The notes under the pieces are model-generated. The model ran no database searches and was not told where the DNA came from. It saw only the letters and a list, made by a program, of their open reading frames with translations. Of a stretch of DNA of 64,000 bases, positions 29,483-37,604 are shown piece by piece; the first letter of the stretch is position 1, and every line of letters starts with the position of its first letter. Source of the stretch: Frankiales bacterium (GTDB taxonomy: Bacteria > Actinomycetota > Actinomycetes > Mycobacteriales > SCTD01); assembly GCA_025966135.1 (NCBI GenBank), contig JAOPVP010000023.1:1-64000 (forward strand), given 5' to 3'. Position numbers and translations under genes: made by a program.

Positions 29483-30186
29483 CCCTGCTCGTCGTGGACG
29501 ACGTCGTCGTCAGGTACGGCGCCGTCGAGGCGCTCAAGGGCATCTCGCTGTCCGTCGAGCAGGGCGAGGTCGTGACCCTCCTGGGATCGAACGGCGCGGG
29601 CAAGACCACGACCTTGCGCACGATCAGCGGCCTGCACGCGCCGGCGCGCGGGACGATCCTGCTCGACGGCGAGCCCCTGACCGGCAAACCGCCGCACGAG
29701 GTGGCCGCGATGGGCGTCGGCCACGTGCCCGAGGGACGCCGGGTGTTCCCGCGCATGTCGGTGAACGAGAACCTGGAGATGGGCGCCTATCGCGACCGCA
29801 GCCATCTCAAGGAGGACACCGACCGGGTCTTCCAGTTGTTCCCACGGCTGGCGGAGCGGCGCGAGCAGCAGGGCGGCACGCTGTCCGGCGGCGAGCAGCA
29901 GATGCTCGCCATCGGACGCGCGCTGATGTCACGGCCGCGCGTCCTGCTGCTCGACGAGCCGTCGATGGGGCTGGCCCCGCTGATCGTGCAGACCATCTTC
30001 GAGATCATCAAGCAGGTCAACGACGAGGGAGTGACCGTGCTGCTCGTCGAACAGAACGCTGCCCAGGCGTTGCGGCTCGCGGACCGCGGCTACGTCCTTG
30101 AGACCGGCACGATGGCGATGGACGGTGCCGCGAAGGACCTGCTGGTCGACGACCGGGTGCGCCAGGTCTACCTCGGCGAAGGCTAG
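29479..30186 (+). CDS. livF: Branched-chain amino acid ABC transporter ATP-binding protein
   Basis: GSNGAGKTTTLRTISGL; GTLSGGEQQMLAIGRALMSRPRVLLLDEPSMGLAP. Confidence 0.93.
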   Translation: MTLLVVDDVVVRYGAVEALKGISLSVEQGEVVTLLGSNGAGKTTTLRTISGLHAPARGTILLDGEPLTGKPPHEVAAMGVGHVPEGRRVFPRMSVNENLEMGAYRDRSHLKEDTDRVFQLFPRLAERREQQGGTLSGGEQQMLAIGRALMSRPRVLLLDEPSMGLAPLIVQTIFEIIKQVNDEGVTVLLVEQNAAQALRLADRGYVLETGTMAMDGAAKDLLVDDRVRQVYLGEG

Positions 30187-30816
30187 CTAGGTCGCCGGTT
30201 CGGTCGGGGTCGGCGCGGCCAACCCGTCCACGACGTCCTGCGCGACGGTCCGCATCGAGCGGCGCTGGTCCATCGAGGCCCGCTGGATCCAGCGGAACGC
30301 CTCCGGCTCGGAGAGCCCGTGCTCAGTCTGCAGCACGCCCTTGGCACGGTCGACGAGCTTGCGGGCCTCGAGCCGGCCGGTGAGGTCCGCGACCTCCCCC
30401 TCGAGGGCCACGATCTCCGCGAACCGGGAGACCGCCATCTCGATGGTCGGCAGCAGGTCCTTCTTCTGAAAGGGCTTGACCAGGTAGGCCATCGCGCCTG
30501 CCTCACGGGCCCGCTCGACCAGGTCGCGCTGGCTGAAGGCGGTGAGGATGACCACCGGCGCGATCCGCGCGGCCACGACCTGCTCCGCGGCGGAGATCCC
30601 GTCCAGGACAGGCATCTTGACGTCGAGGATGACCAGGTCCGGGCGCAACTCGGTTGCCAGGCGCACCGCGGTCTCGCCGTCGCCGGCCTCACCGACGACC
30701 TCGAAACCCTCTTCCTCGAGCATCTCCTTGAGGTCGAGGCGGATCAGCGCCTCGTCCTCGGCCAGGAGCACACGGCGGGCAGGGGCAGCGGAAGGCGTTC
30801 CCGGGGTGGCAGACAC
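30187..30816 (-). CDS. pdtaR: ANTAR-domain response regulator
   Basis: RRVLLAEDEALIRLDLKEMLEEEGFEVVGEAGDGETAVRLA...VILDVKMPVLDG; C-terminal ANTAR ARKLVDRAKGVLQTEHGLSEPEAFRWIQRASMDQRRSM. Confidence 0.93.
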   Translation of the reverse strand: MSATPGTPSAAPARRVLLAEDEALIRLDLKEMLEEEGFEVVGEAGDGETAVRLATELRPDLVILDVKMPVLDGISAAEQVVAARIAPVVILTAFSQRDLVERAREAGAMAYLVKPFQKKDLLPTIEMAVSRFAEIVALEGEVADLTGRLEARKLVDRAKGVLQTEHGLSEPEAFRWIQRASMDQRRSMRTVAQDVVDGLAAPTPTEPAT

Positions 30817-30872
30817 CTGCGACAGGCTACCGACCCTCTAGGCTCTTGGTGTTTGCAGTCGTCAAGACAGGC

Positions 30873-30946
30873 GCCCCCGTCGCGCAACCGGCAGACGCAC
30901 GGTGCTCAAACCACCGACAGTGTGGGTTCGAATCCCACCGGGGGCA
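30873..30946 (+). tRNA. tRNA with CAA anticodon (Leu), class-I shape with 5-nt variable region
   Basis: GCCCCCG TC GCG CAACCGGCAGA CGC A CGGTG CTCAAAC CACCG ACAGT GTGGG TTCGAAT CCCAC CGGGGGC A; all stems pair perfectly; anticodon at 30907-30909. CCA not encoded. Confidence 0.85.
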
Positions 30947-30996
30947 CGCCCTCGTTTGTGAGGTCCGCACGTGTCGTGCCCGGCGGGTGGTGGCCG

Positions 30997-33227
30997 CTAG
31001 CCCCGGCGGGCGTTGGCTTGATCGTCAAGGCGCCGGGCTGCCTCGGCCCAGGGCAGCGGGAGCCCACCGAGAGCTCGCGTGCCCGTCGACGACGACGACA
31101 CGACGACCCGAGGGGCGACGGGCACTTTCGTGCCCGGGGCCGCCACCGTCCCGTCGGGGCGGACGACGGGAAGCGCGACCGGGAGCGAGCCGTTGCTCAA
31201 GACCGCCTGGGCACCCTCGAGGCCGTACATCCCGTCCCAGATCTTGCGCGCGATCGGGGCCGCCGTGCTGCCACCAGTGCCACCCTCCGGCACCATCACG
31301 ACGGTGACGTACTTGCTGTGGTCGACCGGCGCGAAGGACGCGAACCACGACGTCGGTGCCTTGTCGTTGACGTCGGCGGTCCCGGTCTTCCCACCGACCG
31401 GCAGCTGGGAGAGGGGGAACCCGGCGAAGGAGGACTGCGCCGTTCCCGGAGGCAGCACGACGCCAGCAAGCGCGTTGCGGATGTAGTCCAGCGTTGGCTG
31501 GGCAACGGGCAACCTCCCCACCTTGGTCGGCGGCAGGGCTGTGGCCGTCTTGCCGTCGGCAGACAACAACCCCTTGGCGAGCTGGGGACGGTAGAGCGTG
31601 CCGCCGTTGACGAGGGCGGCGTAGGCGCTGGCCAGCTGCAACGGCGTGGCAAGGACGTCGCCCTGGCCGATGATGAAGTTGGCGGCGTCGCCGCCGTTGA
31701 GGCGGTAGCCGTCCGCGCAGAACTCCTGGTCGAGCTGCTGCAAGTACGAGCCCTTGGGCCGACGCGCTGCTCCCTTGCAGTAGTCGGCCTTGTTCTTCTC
31801 CCAGAAGGCCTTCTTGAAGGCCCGGTCCGTGATCAGGCCGCTCCGCTCGTCCGGCAGGTCGATACCCGTTGCGCGTCCGAAGCCAAAGGCCTTCGCCATC
31901 GTGGCGAAGGCCTCCTTGGCCTTCCCCGTGGTGCGCAGCCCACCGTCCCTCACCCACTCGTCGTAGGCGAGCTTGTAGTAGACGGTGTCGCAGGACCGCA
32001 CCAGCGTTTCGTGGAAGTCCAGGACACCCGGAGCCTCGCCCTCGAAGTTGTGCTTGGCCGAGTTGCCAATCATGAAGCTGCTCGGGCAGTCGTAGATCCG
32101 CGCCGTCAACGGGTAGCCCGCGCCGATCGCGGCTGCCGTGGAAACGATCTTGAAGGTCGATCCCGGGGCGTACAGGCCCTGGACCACGCTGCTGATGAGC
32201 GGCTGCCCGGCGGCGTGCAGCAGTGCGGCGTACTCGCGCGTCGAGATGCCCCCGACGAACACGGTGGGGTCGTAGCTCGGGTAACTCGCCATCGCCACGA
32301 CCCGTCCGGTCGTGGCCTCCAGGACGATGGCCGCGCCGTTGGGGGCGGCGTACTTCGTCCCGCGGACCGGGTCGGTCTGGGTCCGCGCGTTCATGATGCC
32401 CCCGGCGAGCGCCGTCTCGACCACCTTCTGGACGCGGGTGTCGACCGAGAGCACCAGGTTGTCGCCGGCCCGCGCCGGCGTCGTGCTGAAGGTGCCGGTG
32501 ACCGCAGAGTTCAGGTCGACCAGCAGCTTCTGCACACCGTCCTGACCACGGAGGCGATCGTCGTACACCGCCTCGACGCCGGCCCTGCCGATCAACGTGC
32601 CGGGTGCCAGCCCCTGGTACTTGGACTTCTTGAGGTCCTCCTGCGTCAGCGGACCGAGGAAGCCGAGGAGGTGAGCGGCCAGCGCCTTTCCGGGTACTCG
32701 CGCACCGCCTGGTACTGCGCCTCGACCCCCGGGAAGTCCTCAGCGTGCTCCGCGATCGCCAAGACGCGCCGCACCTGGTCCGGCTTGTCGCTGGCGTAGG
32801 ACGCCACCGGCACGCGCTGGTACGGCGACCCGTTCCAGCAGTCCGGACGCTTCGCCCGGGTGCCGTTGGCGAGCGGCTCACCGCACGGCGTGATGAGCAG
32901 CGCGATCTGCGCCGGGCTGATCCCGATGACCTTCGAGAGCCGGGCGAGCACCGCCGCGCCGTTGTGCGGCTGGCTGCGCAGGATCGAGCGCGTCACGGTG
33001 ACCACGAGGGCAGTCCGGTTGCTGACGAGCGGGACACCGCGGTCATCGAGGATCTGGCCGCGCGCCGCAGGGGTCACGACCGCCCGGATCCGGTTGGCCG
33101 ACGCCTTGCGCTCGTAGCCCGAGCCCTCCACGACCTGCAGATAGCTCAGGCGCCCGAACAGCGTGACCAGGACCGACACGACGACGACGCGGAGCACCAT
33201 GATGCGTTGCCGTTGAGAATCGCCCAT
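30997..33227 (-). pseudogene. Penicillin-binding protein 2 (MrdA-like transpeptidase), reading frame disrupted near 32690
   Basis: 5' part MGDSQRQRIMVLRVVVVSVLVTLFGRLSYLQVVEGSGYERKASANRIR... runs to VREYP then goes out of frame; the adjacent frame continues GKALAAHLLGFLGPLTQEDLKKSKYQGLAPGTLIGRAGVEAVYDDRL... with STFK, SCD and KTG motifs. Confidence 0.85.
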
Positions 33228-33418
33228 GCGCTCTGGAGTCCTGCCTCCCGCGACGTCGACGCCGCTGTCGTGGCGCACGTTAGGCCACAAAGGGGGCGCA
33301 ACCCACCCGGACATGTAGCGGTCCGTCCCGAACGACTACCCGTCAGGGTGACAAACGAGGGCACCCGGCGTGTCGACGATGCTGATGGCGACTCGTCCCC
33401 CGACCCTCGGGGATCGCC

Positions 33419-33438
33419 CCGCGTGACGGAACACGCGG
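33419..33438 (+). promoter_or_regulatory. Perfect inverted repeat in the leader of the 33462 ORF
   Basis: CCGCGTG-acggaa-CACGCGG, ending 23 nt before the ATG. Confidence 0.5.
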
Positions 33439-33461
33439 TTCTTGGTCACAGGAGGTGCGCC

Positions 33462-33743
33462 ATGGATGCGTTGACGCCTATCGGAGCCCAGTCACATCCA
33501 GCTCCTGCGGCGGCCCAGCCCCCCGTCGTCCGCGCGGCCACGCCCTCGGACACGACCTCGAGCAAGCCGGCGTCGGCCACCCCCACCAGGGACACCACCA
33601 CGGAGACCGGCTCCTTGCCCGCGCTGCCGGCGGCGGTGCAGCGCACCCACCTGCACGCTCCTCCCCCGCCGACCCTCATGACGCTCGAGGAGATGTCCGC
33701 CCTGCTCGCGCTGACGACCCAGGGCCCTCCGCAGACGACCTAG
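33462..33743 (+). CDS. Hypothetical protein, 93 aa, Pro/Thr/Ala-rich
   Basis: AGGAGGTGCGCCATG (near-ideal RBS); MDALTPIGAQSHPAPAAAQPPVVRAATPSDTTSSKPASATPTRDTTTETGSLPALPAAVQRTHLHAPPPPTLMTLEEMSALLALTTQGPPQTT. Confidence 0.6.
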   Translation: MDALTPIGAQSHPAPAAAQPPVVRAATPSDTTSSKPASATPTRDTTTETGSLPALPAAVQRTHLHAPPPPTLMTLEEMSALLALTTQGPPQTT

Positions 33744-35179
33744 GGCTGGCTGTTCGGAGGGGTCGGCAGGGGATCGCCGAGGCGCCAGACCCGCAGCGCG
33801 TTCGTCGACCCGCTGGTCGCGGGCGGGCTGCCCGCCACGATCGTGACCAGCTCCCCGGCCTCCATGCGGCCGAGCCCGAGCATCGCGCTGTCGACCTGGC
33901 GGACCATCTCGTCGGTGTGCTGGACCGACGGCACCAAAAAGGTCTCCACGCCCCAGACCAGCGACAGCTGGCTTCGTACCTCGGCCATCGGCGTGAAGGC
34001 CAGCAGCGGGATCGGTGACCGGTGCTCGGCCAGCCTGCGGGCGGTGTCGCCGCTCTGGGTGAAGGCCACCAGCGCCCTCGCCCCCACCTGCGTGCCGACC
34101 TGCGCGGCGGCCTTGGCGATCGCGCCGGCGATGTTGGAAGGCTCGCGCTCGATCGGCGGGACGCTGTCGATCATCTCCTCGGCCGCGACGACGATGCGTC
34201 CCATCGTGGCAACGGTCTCGACCGGGTAGGCCCCGACGCTGGTTTCCCCGGAGAGCATGACCGCGTCGGCGCCGTCGAGAACCGCGTTGGCCACGTCCGA
34301 GGCCTCGGCCCGGGTGGGACGCGAGTTGGTGATCATCGAGTCCAGCATCTGAGTGGCCACGATGACCGGCTTCGCGTGCTCACGGGCGATGCGGACGGCG
34401 CGCTTCTGCACCAGTGGCACCCGCTCGAGCGGCATCTCCACGCCCAGGTCGCCGCGAGCCACCATGAGGCCGTCGAACGCCTCGACGATCTGCTCGAGAT
34501 TCTGGACCGCCTGCGGCTTCTCGATCTTGGCGAGCACCGGGAGCCGGGCACCGGACTCGTCCATGATCTCGTGCACCCGGTCGATGTCCGCGGCAGTGCG
34601 GACGAACGACAGCGCGATCATGTCGGCCCGCAGCGTCATGGCGAAGCGCAGGTCCGCCTCGTCCTTGTCCGACAGTGCCGGGACGCTGACGCCGACGCCA
34701 GGCAGCGACAGGCCCTTGTTGTTGGAGACAGGGCCGCCCTCGGTCACCATCAGGTGCACCGCCGGCCCGTCGATCTCGACGACCCGCAGGCCGACCTTGC
34801 CGTCGTCGACGAGCAACCGGTCGCCGACGGAGACGTCGCCGGCCAGGCCCTTGTAGGTGGTGGACACCACGTCGTGGGTGCCGGTGACGTCGTCAGTGGT
34901 GATCGTGACGGTCTCCCCCGTCGCCCACACCACCGGTCCGTCGCCGAACGTCCCGAGCCGGATCTTCGGGCCCTGCAGGTCGACGAGCACGCCTACGCCG
35001 CGGCCGGACTCGTCGCTGGCCTGGCGCACCCAGCGGTAGGCCTGGGCATGGTCCTCATAGGAGCCGTGCGAGAAGTTGAGCCTCGCCACGTCCATGCCTG
35101 CGTAGACGAGGGCCCTTACCCGTTCGAACGAGTGCGTCGCAGGACCGAGGGTGCAGACGATCTTGGCGCGTCGTTTCAC
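33740..35179 (-). CDS. pyk: Pyruvate kinase
   Basis: RRAKIVCTLGPATHSFERVRALVYAGMDVARLNFSHGSYEDH; MVARGDLGVEMPLERVPLVQK. Confidence 0.96.
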   Translation of the reverse strand: MKRRAKIVCTLGPATHSFERVRALVYAGMDVARLNFSHGSYEDHAQAYRWVRQASDESGRGVGVLVDLQGPKIRLGTFGDGPVVWATGETVTITTDDVTGTHDVVSTTYKGLAGDVSVGDRLLVDDGKVGLRVVEIDGPAVHLMVTEGGPVSNNKGLSLPGVGVSVPALSDKDEADLRFAMTLRADMIALSFVRTAADIDRVHEIMDESGARLPVLAKIEKPQAVQNLEQIVEAFDGLMVARGDLGVEMPLERVPLVQKRAVRIAREHAKPVIVATQMLDSMITNSRPTRAEASDVANAVLDGADAVMLSGETSVGAYPVETVATMGRIVVAAEEMIDSVPPIEREPSNIAGAIAKAAAQVGTQVGARALVAFTQSGDTARRLAEHRSPIPLLAFTPMAEVRSQLSLVWGVETFLVPSVQHTDEMVRQVDSAMLGLGRMEAGELVTIVAGSPPATSGSTNALRVWRLGDPLPTPPNSQP

Positions 35180-35206
35180 GCCTCCGAGTCCTTCATGCCC
35201 CAGACC

Positions 35207-36040
35207 CTATGTCCCGGCCTGCCAGGGGGTGAGCAGCGCGACAGTGACATCCGGCGCAATCAGGTCCGCCGTGCAGGTTGCCTGGACCGCCGCGGTGACC
35301 GCCATCGCGATCGCGTGCGCCTCCACACCGGTACTGGCCCCGGACAGCCTGAGAGCGCGGGCCGCGGCCAGCTGCGCCCGGGCCACGTCCACGAGGCGGT
35401 CAGCGTCATACGCCGCTCGGCAGGCCTCGTGCATCGCCGTGCTCCACCGGAGAGCACCGCGATACGCCCCGTGCGCGTCCGCGACCAGCTGCCACCGCGC
35501 CGGGGAGCGTCGGCTCACCTCCTCCAGGACGGAACGCAAGGCTTCGTCGTACGACGCCTTCGGCAGCGCGGGCGGCACCGGGTCGAGGCCCTCGGACCAC
35601 GGCGCACGCAGGGCGGCGAGATCGGCGAGGTCCGCCTCTCGGCCGGCCCAGGCGGCGGCAACGGCGTCGAGCGCGACCTGGGCGGCATCCGGGTCGGCTC
35701 CGTGCAGCGGCGGCTCCCGCCGGAGCAGCTCGAGCAGGTCGACCAACCCGCCGGTCATGGTCTCCGACAACGCTGCGACGATGCTCCGGCTGACGTCCAC
35801 ACTCGGGAGCCCGTCAGCCACCGTCGCTGCGACGCCACGCATGAGGGTGCTCATCCGCGGGGCATCGCTGCAGGCCGCGAGCACTCGCTCACGCACCGCG
35901 GGCGAGGCGGGGGCGTGCAGGCCGGCCAGCTCGCGCGGGGTGAGGGCGAGCACCCGGTCCACCACGTCGGCTACGGCGACACCGCTGGGGTGACGGGCAA
36001 GGTCGATCGCCAGAACGCTGGCGCTCAGCAAGGAGTACAC
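35207..36040 (-). CDS. Hypothetical protein, 277 aa, Ala-rich, predicted mostly helical
   Basis: Long ORF with consistent coding composition (MYSLLSASVLAIDLARHPSGVAVADVVDRVLALTPRELAGLHAPAS...); no family recognised. Confidence 0.6.
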   Translation of the reverse strand: MYSLLSASVLAIDLARHPSGVAVADVVDRVLALTPRELAGLHAPASPAVRERVLAACSDAPRMSTLMRGVAATVADGLPSVDVSRSIVAALSETMTGGLVDLLELLRREPPLHGADPDAAQVALDAVAAAWAGREADLADLAALRAPWSEGLDPVPPALPKASYDEALRSVLEEVSRRSPARWQLVADAHGAYRGALRWSTAMHEACRAAYDADRLVDVARAQLAAARALRLSGASTGVEAHAIAMAVTAAVQATCTADLIAPDVTVALLTPWQAGT

Positions 36041-36089
36041 CCCACCCAGCCTGAGCCCAGTCGCCCGTAAGGGGAAGGGTGAAATTCTC

Positions 36090-36153
36090 GCCGATCATGG
36101 AGCTTGTGCCCGCACGGCACGCTCAGCGGGCGGGCAGGAACTCCATGATCGGC
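36090..36153. repeat. 24-bp imperfect inverted repeat, 16-nt spacer, downstream of gltD
   Basis: GCCGATCATGGAGCTTGTGCCCGC / GCGGGCAGGAACTCCATGATCGGC, 21 of 24 positions complementary. Confidence 0.8.
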
Positions 36154-36163
36154 AGAGAGGGGG

Positions 36164-37603
36164 CTAGCGGGAGGTGGTGAGGACCGGGGCCGGGAGCGTG
36201 GAGGAGCCCGTGAGGTAGGCGTCCACGGAGGCGGCCGCGGCTCGGCCCTCGGCGATGGCCCAGACGATGAGCGACTGGCCCCGTCCCATGTCGCCGGCCA
36301 CGAACACGCCGGGGACCGTGGTGGCCCACTGCGCGTCGCGGACGACGTTGCCGCGCCCGTCGATCTCCACGCCGAGCCGCTGGAGCAGGCCCTCCTGCTG
36401 CGGGCCCGTGAAGCCCATGGCCAGCAGCACGAGCTGCGCCGGGATGGTCTTCTCGGTGCCGGGCACCGGCTCGAAGCGCCCGTCCACCAGGGTCACCTCG
36501 ACCAGCTCGAGGGCGTCGACCTGGCCGGCTACCCCCACAAAGCGCTGAGTGTTGACCGAGAAGACCCGCTCGCCACCCTCCTCGTGCGCGGACGAGGTCC
36601 GGTACATCAGGGGCCACAGCGGCCAGGGCGTCGAAGCGGCCCTCGTCCGGGGCGGCTCCGGCAGGATCTCGAGCTGCGTGACGGACGCCGCGCCCTGGCG
36701 GAGCGCGGTACCGAGGCAGTCGGCACCGGTGTCGCCGCCGCCGATGATGACGACGTGCTTCCCCGCGGCCGAGATGGGCCAGGTCTCCAGATCGCCTTCC
36801 TGCACCCGGTTCGAGGGAACGAGGTAGTCCATGGCGAGGTGGATGCCCTCGAGCTCGCGGCCCGGCGCGGGCAGGTCGCGCCCGAGCGTCGAGCCACCGG
36901 CCAGCACGACGGCGCCGAAGTCGCTGCGGAGCTCCTCGACCGTGACATCGACGCCGACGTCCACCGAGGTACGGAACTCGGTGCCCTCGGCGCGCATCTG
37001 GTCCAGACGCCGATCGAGGTGGCGCTTCTCCATCTTGAACTCGGGGATGCCGTACCGGAGCAGCCCACCGATGCGGTCGGCCCGCTCGAAGACGACGACG
37101 TCGTGCCCGGCGCGGGTCAGCTGCTGCGCTGCGGCGAGACCGGCCGGTCCGGAACCGACCACAGCCACCCTGCGGCCGGTCTTCTCCCGCGCGGGCAGTG
37201 GCGTGACCCAGCCCTCCTCGAAGGCACGGTCGACGATCTCGACCTCGACCTGCTTGATGGTCACCGGATCGGCGTTGATGCCGAGCACACAGGCCGCCTC
37301 GCACGGGGCGGGGCACAGCCGACCGGTGAACTCGGGGAAGTTGTTGGTGGCGTGCAGGCGCTCGATCGCCTCGCGCCAGTCGTCCCGGTAGACCAGGTCG
37401 TTCCACTCGGGGATGAGGTTGCCGAGCGGGCACCCGTTGTGGCAGAAGGGGATCCCGCAGTCCATGCAGCGGGCCGCCTGGTCTTCGGCGGCCTTCTTCG
37501 GGAAGTCCTGGTAGACCTCCTTCCAGTCCCGGATCCGGACATCCACCGGGCGGCGCGTGGGGGTCTGACGGTCGAGCTTGAGGAAGCCCTGGGGGTCGGC
37601 CAT
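36164..37603 (-). CDS. gltD: Glutamate synthase small subunit
   Basis: MADPQGFLKLDRQTPTRRPVDVRIRDWKEVYQDFPKKAAEDQAARCMDCGIPFCHNGCPLGNLIPEWNDLVYRDDW. Confidence 0.95.
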   Translation of the reverse strand: MADPQGFLKLDRQTPTRRPVDVRIRDWKEVYQDFPKKAAEDQAARCMDCGIPFCHNGCPLGNLIPEWNDLVYRDDWREAIERLHATNNFPEFTGRLCPAPCEAACVLGINADPVTIKQVEVEIVDRAFEEGWVTPLPAREKTGRRVAVVGSGPAGLAAAQQLTRAGHDVVVFERADRIGGLLRYGIPEFKMEKRHLDRRLDQMRAEGTEFRTSVDVGVDVTVEELRSDFGAVVLAGGSTLGRDLPAPGRELEGIHLAMDYLVPSNRVQEGDLETWPISAAGKHVVIIGGGDTGADCLGTALRQGAASVTQLEILPEPPRTRAASTPWPLWPLMYRTSSAHEEGGERVFSVNTQRFVGVAGQVDALELVEVTLVDGRFEPVPGTEKTIPAQLVLLAMGFTGPQQEGLLQRLGVEIDGRGNVVRDAQWATTVPGVFVAGDMGRGQSLIVWAIAEGRAAAASVDAYLTGSSTLPAPVLTTSR

Positions 37604-37604
37604 G

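Noticed and set aside
32646-32720. Programmed -1 frameshift in PBP2
   Set aside because: No X-XXY-YYZ slippery heptamer at the junction; an indel is simpler.
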